DNA of 64,000 nucleotides from Pseudophaeobacter arcticus DSM 23566 (GTDB taxonomy: Bacteria > Pseudomonadota > Alphaproteobacteria > Rhodobacterales > Rhodobacteraceae), in contig NZ_KI421507.1 in assembly GCF_000473205.1 (NCBI RefSeq), positions 841,934 through 905,933 of the forward strand. The letters are read 5' to 3'. Made by a program: the position numbers and the translations under genes. This document shows, in pieces, positions 1-8,580 of this stretch (positions within the stretch are counted from its first letter, which is position 1; every line of letters starts with the position of its first letter). The notes below the pieces were generated by a model, which was not told where the DNA came from, ran no database searches, and saw nothing but the letters and a program-made list of their open reading frames with translations.

Positions 1-1013
1 AGCAAATTACCCAGAGCCTGAACGCGCATGTGTTTGCCGAAATCTATGATGAACCCTCGGCGGTCATGACCCAAGCTGCGCAGGCGGCGCTCACTTCCAT
101 TGCCACCCAGGTGGCCGTTGGTCAGGCGGTAGATCTGACGCTGGATGCGCTGTCGCTGGCCTCGATCTATTTCCTCGCCGCCATTGGCCTTGCCATTACC
201 TTTGGGGTGATGGGGGTGATCAATATGGCCCATGGCGAATTCATCATGATGGGGGCCTATACCGGCTATGTGGTGCAGCAGGTGATCCCCAACCATACGG
301 TGTCGATCCTGGTGGCAGTGCCGCTGGCCTTTGCGGTGACCTTTGCCGCCGGGGTGGCGATGGAGCGGCTGGTCATTCGCTGGCTGTATAATCGTCCGCT
401 AGAGACCCTGCTGGCCACCTTTGGCATCTCGATTGCGCTGCAACAGCTGGCCAAGAACATCTTTGGCACCCAGGCGCGCCCGCTGACCGCGCCGGGCTGG
501 CTGGATGGCGCCTGGATCATCAACGATGTGGTCTCGATCAGCTATATTCGCATCGCGATCTTCATGCTGGCCCTGATTTTTCTGGGCGTGTTCCTGTTCA
601 TTATGCGCCGCACCCGGCTGGGGCTGGAAACCCGTGCGGTGACGCAGAACCGGGCCATGGCCGGGTCCATGGGGATCAACCCGGAGCGGGTGAATATGCT
701 CACCTTTGGCCTGGGGTCCGGTATTGCCGGTATCGCAGGCGTTGCCATCGGACTGTTTGCCAAGGTGACCTCAGAGCTTGGCTCGGACTACATCGTCCAG
801 AGCTTCATGACCGTGGTTGTCGGCGGGGTTGGCAATATCTGGGGCACCCTGGCAGGCGCCACCATGATTGGCTTTTTCCAAAAGGGCGTCGAGTGGCTGA
901 ACCCGTCGAACACCCTGGCGGCACAGACCTATATGATCGTCTTTATCATCGTCTTCATTCAATTTCGCCCACGAGGGATCATCGCTCTCAAAGGCCGGGC
1001 GGCAGGAGACTGA
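1..1013 (+). CDS. urtB: Urea ABC transporter permease UrtB (5' end outside window)
   Basis: Inner-membrane permease of the UrtABCDE urea uptake system, of the LivH-like branched-chain type. The hydrophobic core contains the family stretch GLAITFGVMGVINMAHGEF, followed by YNRPLETLLATFGISIALQQ, which is typical of UrtB. The frame is open from base 3, and the residues before the first membrane segment resemble the end of the long N-terminal extension that many proteobacterial UrtB proteins carry. I therefore treat the gene as truncated by the window; a GTG at 30 is the first possible in-window start but lacks a convincing ribosome site. It is followed after 4 bases by urtC, urtD and urtE, which fixes the assignment. 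urtA would lie upstream. Confidence 0.88.
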   Translation, partial: QITQSLNAHVFAEIYDEPSAVMTQAAQAALTSIATQVAVGQAVDLTLDALSLASIYFLAAIGLAITFGVMGVINMAHGEFIMMGAYTGYVVQQVIPNHTVSILVAVPLAFAVTFAAGVAMERLVIRWLYNRPLETLLATFGISIALQQLAKNIFGTQARPLTAPGWLDGAWIINDVVSISYIRIAIFMLALIFLGVFLFIMRRTRLGLETRAVTQNRAMAGSMGINPERVNMLTFGLGSGIAGIAGVAIGLFAKVTSELGSDYIVQSFMTVVVGGVGNIWGTLAGATMIGFFQKGVEWLNPSNTLAAQTYMIVFIIVFIQFRPRGIIALKGRAAGD

Positions 1014-1017
1014 ACCC

Positions 1018-2250
1018 ATGTCCGACACATTCCTCAAACGAAACCCGTCGACGCTGGTGTTTCTGGCGGTGCTAGCGCTGTTTGTGCTGGGCGTGACCCT
1101 GTTGGCCGATGGCGCCGGGGCCGGGGTGATCTCGACCAGCTTTGTCAAAACTTTGGGCAAGACGCTGTGCCTGGCGCTGGTGGCGCTGGCGATGGATCTG
1201 GTCTGGGGCTACACGGGCATCCTGTCGCTGGGCCATTTTGCCTTCTTTGGTCTGGGCGGCTATATGATCGGCATGTGGCTGATGTATGCCCGCACGCAGG
1301 CGATTGTTGTCTCGTCGCTGTCTGAGGCACCGATCCCCGCAACCGATAGCGAGATTGTCGATGCCATTGGCAATCAGATCTTTGGCGTGGTGGGATCCAG
1401 CGAGTTTCCCCTGATCTGGATGTTTGCGGACAGTCTGCTGCTGCAGCTTGTGCTGGTGGTGGCGGTTCCGGGGCTGTTGGCGCTGGTCTTTGGCTGGCTG
1501 GCCTTCCGCTCGCGGGTGACCGGTGTGTACCTGTCGATCCTGACGCAAGCGATGACCCTGGGGCTGGCGCTCTATCTGTTTCAAAACGACAGTGGCTTGC
1601 GCGGCAACAACGGGCTGTCGGGGCTGCAGAACCTGCCGGGCATGGATCATGTGCCACAGGCGACCCTGTCGATCTGGTTCTTCTGGGCCTCGGCTGCGGC
1701 GCTGGCGCTGGGCTATCTGTTTGCGGCCTGGATTGTGGCAGGCAAGTTTGGCTCGGTGCTGCGCGGCATTCGCGACAACGAGGCCCGCGTGCGCTTTCTG
1801 GGCTATTCGGTCGAGGGCTACAAGCTGTTCATCTTTACCGTCACCGCGATCATCGCAGGTATCGCCGGGGCGCTGTATTATCCGCAGGCGGGTATCATCA
1901 ACCCGGCGGAGATTGCCCCTGTTGCCTCGATCTATCTGGCGGTCTGGGTGGCCATTGGTGGGCGCGGACGGCTGTACGGGGCGGTGATCGGCGCCATCTT
2001 TGTCAGCCTGGTGTCCTCTTGGTTTACCGGCGGTCAGGCGCCGGATCTGAACCTTGGCTTTTACACTCTGAAATGGGTGGATTGGTGGCTGATTGTGCTG
2101 GGGCTGAGCTTTGTTCTGGTGACGCTTTTTGCGCCGCGTGGCATTGGCGGGCTGGTTGATCTGTGGAGCGACCGCCGCCAGCCCGACCGCCACGGCGCGG
2201 ATCTGGGACCGGGCGTCGGCGCCCTGCGCGAAAAGGAGGCCGAGCAATGA
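1018..2250 (+). CDS. urtC: Urea ABC transporter permease UrtC
   Basis: Second inner-membrane permease of the urea transporter (410 aa, LivM-like). About nine to ten hydrophobic segments are visible. The block DLVWGYTGILSLGHFAFFGL near residue 60 and SGLRGNNGLSGLQNLPG near 200 are typical of UrtC, and the EAA-like cytoplasmic loop reads LRGIRDNEARVRFLGYSV near 250. It starts with ATG 4 bases after urtB and ends in an ATGA overlap with urtD, so translation is probably coupled. It forms the channel with UrtB. Confidence 0.92.
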   Translation: MSDTFLKRNPSTLVFLAVLALFVLGVTLLADGAGAGVISTSFVKTLGKTLCLALVALAMDLVWGYTGILSLGHFAFFGLGGYMIGMWLMYARTQAIVVSSLSEAPIPATDSEIVDAIGNQIFGVVGSSEFPLIWMFADSLLLQLVLVVAVPGLLALVFGWLAFRSRVTGVYLSILTQAMTLGLALYLFQNDSGLRGNNGLSGLQNLPGMDHVPQATLSIWFFWASAAALALGYLFAAWIVAGKFGSVLRGIRDNEARVRFLGYSVEGYKLFIFTVTAIIAGIAGALYYPQAGIINPAEIAPVASIYLAVWVAIGGRGRLYGAVIGAIFVSLVSSWFTGGQAPDLNLGFYTLKWVDWWLIVLGLSFVLVTLFAPRGIGGLVDLWSDRRQPDRHGADLGPGVGALREKEAEQ

Positions 2251-2987
2251 GCATGCTTCTGGAAGTCTCGGGTGTCTCCGTCAGTTTTGATGGGTTCAAG
2301 GCGATCAACAACCTCAGTTTTGCCATTGGTCAGGCGGAAATGCGGGCGATCATAGGCCCCAATGGCGCGGGCAAGACCACCTTTATGGATATCGTCACCG
2401 GCAAGACCAAACCGGACGCGGGCCGGGTGACCTGGGGGCCGCGCAATATCTCGCTTTTGGGGATGAGCGAGGCGCGCATCGCCCGCGAGGGCGTTGGGCG
2501 CAAGTTCCAGAAACCCACGGTGTTTGAGGATCAGACGGTGCTGGAAAACCTGCTGATGGCGCTGCGCTCAAACCGCAGTCCCTTTGCGGTGATGTTCTAT
2601 CGTGCCACCGCTGCCGACCTGGCGCGGGTGGATGCGCTGGCCAGTGAAATTGGCCTGGCAGAGGCGCTGGGGCGCAAATCCGGCGAGCTGAGCCACGGGC
2701 AAAAACAGTGGCTGGAGATTGGCATGTTGCTGGCGCAAGAGCCGCGTCTGTTGCTGGTGGATGAACCCGCAGCTGGCATGACCCCGGCCGAGCGTGAGCA
2801 CACCACCGCCATTCTGGTCGAGGCCGCCAAGACCCGCGCGGTTGTGGTGGTGGAACATGACATGGAGTTTGTGCGCAGGCTGGATTGCCGCGTCACGGTC
2901 TTGCACGAGGGGGCTGTATTGGCTGAAGGCTCTTTGGATCACGTGACCGCCAACAGCCAGGTCATTGACGTTTATCTGGGGCGCTGA
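2247..2987 (+). CDS. urtD: Urea ABC transporter ATP-binding protein UrtD
   Basis: Cytoplasmic ATPase, 246 aa. Walker A is GPNGAGKTT, the signature is LSHGQKQWLEIG and Walker B is LLLVDEPAAGMTPAE; the LSHGQ signature and the phrase GRKFQKPTVFE are typical of UrtD. The frame is open further upstream, but ATG 2247 is chosen because it overlaps the urtC stop (ATGA) and has AAGGAGG at 2233-2239 about 7 bases ahead. It partners UrtE to energise the UrtBC channel. Confidence 0.93.
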   Translation: MSMLLEVSGVSVSFDGFKAINNLSFAIGQAEMRAIIGPNGAGKTTFMDIVTGKTKPDAGRVTWGPRNISLLGMSEARIAREGVGRKFQKPTVFEDQTVLENLLMALRSNRSPFAVMFYRATAADLARVDALASEIGLAEALGRKSGELSHGQKQWLEIGMLLAQEPRLLLVDEPAAGMTPAEREHTTAILVEAAKTRAVVVVEHDMEFVRRLDCRVTVLHEGAVLAEGSLDHVTANSQVIDVYLGR

Positions 2988-2990
2988 CGA

Positions 2991-3686
2991 ATGCTGACAC
3001 TTGACGATTTCACCCTGCACTATGGTCATTCGCAAATCCTGCATGGGGTCTCGCTTGCGGCCAAGGCAGGGGCGGTGACCTGCGTGATGGGCACCAATGG
3101 GGTGGGCAAAACCAGCCTGATCCGGGCGATCTGCGGCCAGCATCTGCGCACAGGCGGGCGCATGGTTCTGGATGGCGAAGAGCTGCCGGTTATGGCCGCG
3201 CACAGGCTGGCGCAAAAGGGCGTCGCGGTGGTGCCACAGGGGCGGGAGATCTTTCCGCAACTCACCGTGCGCGAAAACATGGAAACCGGCTTTTCCTGCC
3301 TGCCCAAATCCGAACACCATATCCCGGATGAGCTGTTTGATTTGTTCCCGATCCTGAAGGGTTTTATCGACCGGCGCGGCGGTGATCTGTCGGGCGGGCA
3401 ACAGCAGCAACTGGCCATTGCACGGGCGCTGATCACCCGGCCCAAACTCCTGCTGCTGGATGAGCCAACCGAGGGCATTCAGCCCAATGTGATCCAGCAG
3501 ATCGGCGAGGTGATCCGGCTGTTGCGCGACCGGGGGGATATGGCCATTGTGCTGGTGGAGCAGTATTTTGATTTTGCCTATGATCTGGCAGATCACATCG
3601 TGGTGCTGCGCCGGGGCGAGGTCATCTTTGATGGCGAAAAGGCCAGCACCAGCCGCGAAGAGGTGCTGCCGAAGGTCTCGGTCTAG
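2991..3686 (+). CDS. urtE: Urea ABC transporter ATP-binding protein UrtE
   Basis: Second cytoplasmic ATPase (231 aa), LivF-like. Walker A reads GTNGVGKTS, the signature LSGGQQQQLAIARAL, Walker B LLLLDEPTEGIQP, and the H-loop region VLVEQYFDFA is typical of UrtE. It starts 3 bases after urtD and is the last gene of the operon. About 240 bases follow before the next transporter gene. Confidence 0.93.
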   Translation: MLTLDDFTLHYGHSQILHGVSLAAKAGAVTCVMGTNGVGKTSLIRAICGQHLRTGGRMVLDGEELPVMAAHRLAQKGVAVVPQGREIFPQLTVRENMETGFSCLPKSEHHIPDELFDLFPILKGFIDRRGGDLSGGQQQQLAIARALITRPKLLLLDEPTEGIQPNVIQQIGEVIRLLRDRGDMAIVLVEQYFDFAYDLADHIVVLRRGEVIFDGEKASTSREEVLPKVSV

Positions 3687-3930
3687 CGGTGGATCAGCCA
3701 GAAAAGGCCAGGGGGCACATCGTCTTGATTTGCGAGTAATCCATTCAGAACAGCGCTTTGCACCGGTTTGGGCCGGGCGCTGTTTGCTGTTTGGCGCCCG
3801 CGCGATATGCGCTCTATTCCCGATTTGCATGGGTGATTTGAAATTGGCATTGGCCCCTGTTGGGCGCCATGGCTTAGGTATCTCTCACTGTTTCAGGAGG
3901 CCAACCAAGGCGTCCGACATGGAGGGAAGA
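3687..3930 (+). promoter_or_regulatory. Intergenic leader before family-5 solute-binding protein gene
   Basis: A 244-base gap between urtE and the solute-binding protein gene. It probably holds the promoter of the 3931-9602 operon. A strong ribosome site (GGAGGGA, 3921-3927) lies just before the chosen ATG. An open frame runs back through this gap from the downstream gene, but it has no signal peptide there and I regard it as non-coding. I see no clear operator or terminator. Confidence 0.35.
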
Positions 3931-5487
3931 ATGAACCAATTTATCCGCATCGCTGCGGCTGGTGTGATGTCGCTCGCCTTTGGCGCCGTGGCTCAGGCCG
4001 AAGTCACAGTCAAAGTTGCCTATGACGCCGACCCGGTGTCACTGGACCCACATGAGCAACTGTCCGGGGGCACGCTGCAGTTCTCGCATATGTCTTTTGA
4101 CCCGCTGGTCCGCTGGACCCAGGACCTGCAGTTTGAACCCCGTCTGGCGACCAGCTGGGAGCAGATCGACGAAAACACCACGCGGTTTCACCTGCGCGAC
4201 GGTGTGAAGTTTCATTCCGGCAACATGCTGACCGCAGCGGATGTCGACTGGACCTTTGATCGCCTGAAAGAAAGCCCCGATTTCAAGGGTATTTTCAGCC
4301 TGTTCACCGATGTGAAAGTGATCGACGATCTTACCTTTGATCTGATCACCTCGGAGCCCTATCCGCTGGTGCTGCACACGGTGACCTATATCTTCCCGAT
4401 GGACAGCAAGTTCTACTCCGGCACCACTGAGGACGGCAAGGATCGCGCTGAGCTGGTCAAACACGGCGACAGCTTTGCCTCGCGCAATGTTTCCGGCACC
4501 GGCCCCTTTGTGGTCACCTCGCGCGAGCAGGGCGTCAAGATGGTCTTTGACCGTTTTGAGGACTACTGGGATACCGAAACCGCTGGCAATGTGGATCAGA
4601 TCATCCTGACCCCGATCAAGGAAAGCCCCACCCGTGTGGCCGCCCTGCTGTCTGGCGATGTTGATTTCATCGCGCCGGTTCCCCCCACTGACCTGACCCG
4701 CGTTGACGAAAACGAAGGCACCAATCTGATCACCATGCCCGGCACCCGGATCATCACCTTCCAGATGAACCAGAACCGTGTCGAAGCGCTGAAAGATGCC
4801 CGCGTCCGCAAGGCCATCGACTATGCCGTCAATAACGCCGGTATCGTGGATCGCATCATGCGTGGCTTTGGCACCGTTGGCGCCCAGGCAAGCCCCGCTG
4901 GCTATCTGGGTCACAACGCCGATCTGGCCCCACGTTTTGACGTTGCCAAGGCCAAGGAACTGATGGCCGAAGCAGGCTATGCCGACGGGTTTGAGCTGAC
5001 CATGATGGCGCCCAACAACCGCTATGTGAACGACGACAAGATCGCCCAGGCGGTTGCCTCGATGCTGGCAAAGATCAACATCAAGGTTGACCTGCAGACC
5101 ATGCCAAAGGCCCAGTACTGGCCCGCCTTTGACGAGCGCGCAGCAGACATGATGATGATCGGCTGGCACTCGGATACCGAAGACTCGGCCAACTTCCACC
5201 AGTTCCTGAGCCATTGCTTCAATGAGGAAACCGGCAATGGTCAGTATAACTCGGGCAACTACTGCAACGAAGAAGCAGACATGCTGATGGCCAAGGCCAA
5301 TTCGGAAACCGATCCTGAAAAGCGCGCCGAGATGCTGCAGCAGATGGAAACCATCCTCTACAACGAGGCGGCTTTCATCCCACTGCACTGGCAGAACCTT
5401 GCCTGGGGTGCGCGCAAAGGTGTTCACGCTGAATCCATCGTGAATGCACTGAACTTCCCTTACTTCGGTGACCTTGTCGTCGATTAA
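3931..5487 (+). CDS. Family-5 extracellular solute-binding protein (peptide/nickel-type ABC transporter)
   Basis: Periplasmic binding protein of about 518 aa that would deliver its ligand to the permeases encoded next. ATG 3931 is chosen because it has GGAGGGA just upstream and gives a clean signal peptide (MNQFIRIAAAGVMSLAFGAVAQA, cleaved before EV). The mature start VAYDADPVSLDPHEQLSGG, the segment FHLRDGVKFHSGNMLTAADV and the GTGPFVV motif are typical of the DppA/OppA (SBP_bac_5) family. The ligand cannot be read from the sequence; peptides, opines and other amino compounds are all possible. A hairpin after the gene separates it from the membrane genes. Confidence 0.88.
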   Translation: MNQFIRIAAAGVMSLAFGAVAQAEVTVKVAYDADPVSLDPHEQLSGGTLQFSHMSFDPLVRWTQDLQFEPRLATSWEQIDENTTRFHLRDGVKFHSGNMLTAADVDWTFDRLKESPDFKGIFSLFTDVKVIDDLTFDLITSEPYPLVLHTVTYIFPMDSKFYSGTTEDGKDRAELVKHGDSFASRNVSGTGPFVVTSREQGVKMVFDRFEDYWDTETAGNVDQIILTPIKESPTRVAALLSGDVDFIAPVPPTDLTRVDENEGTNLITMPGTRIITFQMNQNRVEALKDARVRKAIDYAVNNAGIVDRIMRGFGTVGAQASPAGYLGHNADLAPRFDVAKAKELMAEAGYADGFELTMMAPNNRYVNDDKIAQAVASMLAKINIKVDLQTMPKAQYWPAFDERAADMMMIGWHSDTEDSANFHQFLSHCFNEETGNGQYNSGNYCNEEADMLMAKANSETDPEKRAEMLQQMETILYNEAAFIPLHWQNLAWGARKGVHAESIVNALNFPYFGDLVVD

Positions 5488-5504
5488 GGAAAGCTCCAAC
5501 TTTA

Positions 5505-5546
5505 GGCCGGGGCGGGTCATGTCGACCCGTTCCGGCTTCTTTCCAA
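5505..5546 (+). terminator. Imperfect GC hairpin between solute-binding protein and permease genes
   Basis: GCCGG-G-GCGGGTC pairs with GACCCG-TT-CCGGC around the short loop ATGTC, followed by TTCTTTCC. The T tract is weak, so it more likely acts as a partial terminator or a stabilising 3' end for the binding-protein message than as a full stop. Confidence 0.5.
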
Positions 5547-5611
5547 GACAGTTTGCTTTATGTCTGCGTCCTGTAGGTTCAGGAGGGTGACATCTGTTGC
5601 CGACTGCCACT

Positions 5612-5650
5612 TGCCCCAGGCCCCACTGCCCCAGGCCCCACTACCCCAGG
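5612..5650 (+). repeat. 15-bp tandem repeat upstream of permease gene
   Basis: Two perfect copies of TGCCCCAGGCCCCAC (5612-5626 and 5627-5641) are followed by a partial third copy (TACCCCAGG, 5642-5650) that runs into the ribosome site AGGAAGG of the permease gene. It is one of many short tandem arrays in this window. Confidence 0.85.
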
Positions 5651-5663
5651 AAGGTGTCAAAGC

Positions 5664-6644
5664 ATGTTTGCTTACCTTGTGAAACGCGTGTTCCAGGCCA
5701 TCGCGGTGATGTTTGTCATCTCGCTGATCGGTTTTGCCATTCAGGATAACCTTGGTGATCCGCTACGAGAGCTTGTCGGACAATCCGTAAGCGAAGAGGT
5801 TCGCCAGGAGCTGCGCGACGAGTTGGGGCTGAACGACAGTTTCCTCACCCAATATCTGCGCTTTGCCGGCAATGCGCTGCAGGGCGATCTGGGCACCAGC
5901 TATTTCTTCAAAGAGCCGGCGCTGGATGTGATCCTCAACAAGCTGCCCGCCACCCTGGAGCTGGTTCTGGGGGCTTCGTTCATCATCATCGGCCTGTCGA
6001 TCCCGGTGGGCGTCTATACCGCCATCTACCCCAATACGATCCTCAGCCGTCTGATTATGGGGATTTCGATCATTGGTATTTCGATCCCGGTGTTTTTGAC
6101 GGCGATCCTGATGATCTACGTGTTTTCAGTCGAATATGGTTGGTTCCCCTCATATGGTCGCGGTGATGTTGTGCATGTCTTTGGCTCTTGGGATACCAAT
6201 TTTGCCACTGTGGATGGCTGGATGCATATCCTGCTGCCCTCAGTCGCGCTGGCCTCGATCATGCTGCCGCTGTTTGTGCGCCTGATCCGGGCGGAAATGA
6301 TGGAAGTGCTGCAGAGCGAATATGTGAAATACGCCAAAGCCAAGGGTATCCGGCCCTGGCGGATCTATTTTGTGCATGCGCTGAAGAACACTCTGCTGCC
6401 AGTGATCACCGTGGGCGGGGTGCAGATCGGCACCATGGTGGCCTATACCATCCTGACCGAAACGGTGTTCCAGTGGCCGGGCATGGGCTTCATGTTCCTG
6501 GAGGCGGTGAACCGCGTCGATACCCCGCTGATCGTGGCCTATCTCATCGTTGTTGGCTTTATCTTTGTTGTCACCAATACAATCGTTGACCTGATCTACG
6601 GGCTGGTCAATCCCACCGTCAATCTTGCGAGGATGGGCGCATGA
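5664..6644 (+). CDS. ABC transporter permease, DppB/OppB type
   Basis: Inner-membrane permease (326 aa). It opens with MFAYLVKRVFQAIAVMFVIS, the usual N-terminal anchor of DppB-like proteins, and has about six membrane segments. The EAA loop reads EYVKYAKAKGIRPWRIYFVHALKN near residues 223-246. It lies about 175 bases after the binding-protein gene and overlaps the next permease gene by 4 bases. It transports the same unidentified substrate. Confidence 0.9.
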   Translation: MFAYLVKRVFQAIAVMFVISLIGFAIQDNLGDPLRELVGQSVSEEVRQELRDELGLNDSFLTQYLRFAGNALQGDLGTSYFFKEPALDVILNKLPATLELVLGASFIIIGLSIPVGVYTAIYPNTILSRLIMGISIIGISIPVFLTAILMIYVFSVEYGWFPSYGRGDVVHVFGSWDTNFATVDGWMHILLPSVALASIMLPLFVRLIRAEMMEVLQSEYVKYAKAKGIRPWRIYFVHALKNTLLPVITVGGVQIGTMVAYTILTETVFQWPGMGFMFLEAVNRVDTPLIVAYLIVVGFIFVVTNTIVDLIYGLVNPTVNLARMGA

Positions 6645-7585
6645 GCAGCCTGAATACCACCGCCGAACCATCGCGCTGGGCGCAGATCTGGAATTCCAAC
6701 ATCGGCTACAGCTTCCGGCGCAACCCGGTGGCCATGGTCTCATTGGCCGTCTTCATGGTGATTGCGGTGATGTCGTTCTGCGCGCCGCTGATTGCGCCCT
6801 TTGATCCCTATGATCAGGGACAGATCGACATCATGAACAGCGAATACCCCCCCGTTTGGGTCGATGGGGCTGATGCGCAGTTCATGCTGGGCACCGATGA
6901 TCAGGGCCGCGATCTGTGGTCGACCATCCTATATGGCACCCGCCTGTCGCTGCTGATTGGCATCTGTGCGGTGGGGCTGCAGGCCTTTCTTGGTATCTCG
7001 ATTGGTCTGATCGCCGGCTATGTCGGTGGGCGCATCGACAGCCTGCTGATGCGACTGGCCGATATCCAGCTGTCGTTTTCCACCCTGATGGTGGCGATCA
7101 TCTTTCTGGCGGTGACCCAGGCGATGTTTGGGTCAGAAACCTTCAACCAATATGCAATCTATTTCCTGGTTGCGGTGATTGGCGTGGCGGAGTGGCCGCA
7201 ATATGCCCGCACCGTGCGCGCCACCGTGCTGGCCGAGAAAAAGAAGGAATATGTCGACAGCGCCCGGGTGCTGGGCTTTGGCCCGATGCGCATCATGGTG
7301 CGTCACATCCTGCCCAACTCGCTGTCGCCGATCTTTGTGATCTCCACCGTGCAGGTGGCCAATGCGATCATTTCCGAGGCCTCGCTGTCCTTCCTCGGGC
7401 TGGGCATGCCGCCCAGCCAGCCGTCGCTGGGGTCGCTGATCTCTTCCGGGTTTGACTATATCTTTTCGGGAAGCTGGTGGATCACCGCCATTCCCGGCAT
7501 CGTGCTGGTGGTTCTGGTGCTGGTGATCAATCTGTTGGGTGACTGGCTACGCGATGCCCTGAACCCCAAACTGTATAAGGGATAA
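6641..7585 (+). CDS. ABC transporter permease, DppC/OppC type
   Basis: Second permease (314 aa). It has the N-terminal segment RRNPVAMVSLAVFMVIAVMS, the family phrase MLGTDDQGRDLWSTILYGTRLSLLIG near residues 86-111, and the EAA loop EYVDSARVLGFGPMRIMVRHILPN near 203-226. Its ATG overlaps the stop of the DppB-like gene. It forms the channel heterodimer with that protein. Confidence 0.9.
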   Translation: MSSLNTTAEPSRWAQIWNSNIGYSFRRNPVAMVSLAVFMVIAVMSFCAPLIAPFDPYDQGQIDIMNSEYPPVWVDGADAQFMLGTDDQGRDLWSTILYGTRLSLLIGICAVGLQAFLGISIGLIAGYVGGRIDSLLMRLADIQLSFSTLMVAIIFLAVTQAMFGSETFNQYAIYFLVAVIGVAEWPQYARTVRATVLAEKKKEYVDSARVLGFGPMRIMVRHILPNSLSPIFVISTVQVANAIISEASLSFLGLGMPPSQPSLGSLISSGFDYIFSGSWWITAIPGIVLVVLVLVINLLGDWLRDALNPKLYKG

Positions 7586-7590
7586 GCGCA

Positions 7591-8580
7591 ATGTCCTTGC
7601 TTTCCGTGCGCGACCTGAGCGTGAAATTCGCCATGCGCGACAATACCGTCACCGCCCTCAATCAGATCAGCTTTGATCTGGCCAAGGGCGAACGCCTGGG
7701 CATTGTCGGGGAATCCGGCGCCGGCAAATCCATCACCGGCTTTGCCCTGATGAACCTGCTCAGCCGCCCTGGCTTTGTGGATAGTGGCAAGATCCTGTTT
7801 CAGGGCGATGATATCGCCCAGATGTCGGATGCCCAGATGCGCCGCATTCGCGGCAATCAGATGGCGATGATCTTTCAGGATCCCATGGTGACGCTGAACC
7901 CGGTGCTGACCATTGGCCAGCAGATGGTGGAAACCCTGATGGCGCATCGCAAGCTCAGCAAGGCGGAGGCGGCACAGATCGCCATCGTCAAGCTGCGCGA
8001 GGTCTATATTCCCTCTCCCGAGGAGCGTCTGGACCAATACCCGCACGAGCTGTCGGGCGGCATGCGCCAGCGGATCATCATCGCCATTGCCCTGCTGCTG
8101 GACCCGCAGCTGATCATCGCGGATGAGCCGACAACGGCGCTGGATGTGACCATACAGGCCGATATCATGGAGCTATTGCTGGAGCTGTGTGAATCCAACA
8201 AGGTCGGCCTGATCCTGATTACCCATGATCTGGGGGTGGTCAGCCAGATGACCGAACGCACTCTGGTGATGTATGCCGGGCGGATCATCGAATCCGGGCG
8301 CACCCGTGAGATCATCAACGACCCGCAGCACCCCTATACCCAGGGGCTGATCAACGCGCTGCCGCAGCAGACCAAACCGGGCCAGCGGTTGAAACAGATC
8401 CCGGGCAATATGCCCTCGCTGACCTCCATTCCCAAGGGCTGCCCCTTTAGTCCGCGCTGCGAATATGTGCAGGATCACTGCCGGACTGAGGCGCCAAAAC
8501 CGGTGCAATACACCCATGTCCAGGTGGCCTGCCACGAGGTCAACCGATTGCACAGCGACAAAGCTGAGGAGATGAACTGA
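7591..8580 (+). CDS. ABC transporter ATP-binding protein, DppD/OppD type
   Basis: Cytoplasmic ATPase (329 aa). Walker A is GESGAGKS near residue 44, the signature LSGGMRQRIIIA near 154, and Walker B LIIADEPTTALDVT. The C-terminal oligopeptide-type extension contains cysteines (GCPFSPRCEYVQDHC, and a later VACH), typical of OppD/DppD. It starts 5 bases after the DppC-like gene, and its stop overlaps the ATG of the next ATPase gene. Confidence 0.9.
   Translation: MSLLSVRDLSVKFAMRDNTVTALNQISFDLAKGERLGIVGESGAGKSITGFALMNLLSRPGFVDSGKILFQGDDIAQMSDAQMRRIRGNQMAMIFQDPMVTLNPVLTIGQQMVETLMAHRKLSKAEAAQIAIVKLREVYIPSPEERLDQYPHELSGGMRQRIIIAIALLLDPQLIIADEPTTALDVTIQADIMELLLELCESNKVGLILITHDLGVVSQMTERTLVMYAGRIIESGRTREIINDPQHPYTQGLINALPQQTKPGQRLKQIPGNMPSLTSIPKGCPFSPRCEYVQDHCRTEAPKPVQYTHVQVACHEVNRLHSDKAEEMN

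Noticed and set aside
3547..3930. Upstream in-frame extension of the family-5 binding-protein gene
   Set aside because: The frame runs back into urtE, but the signal peptide and ribosome site place the start at 3931.
4039..5610. Minus-strand frame of 523 codons opposite the family-5 binding-protein gene
   Set aside because: Antisense to a gene with signal peptide and clear family motifs; no independent support.
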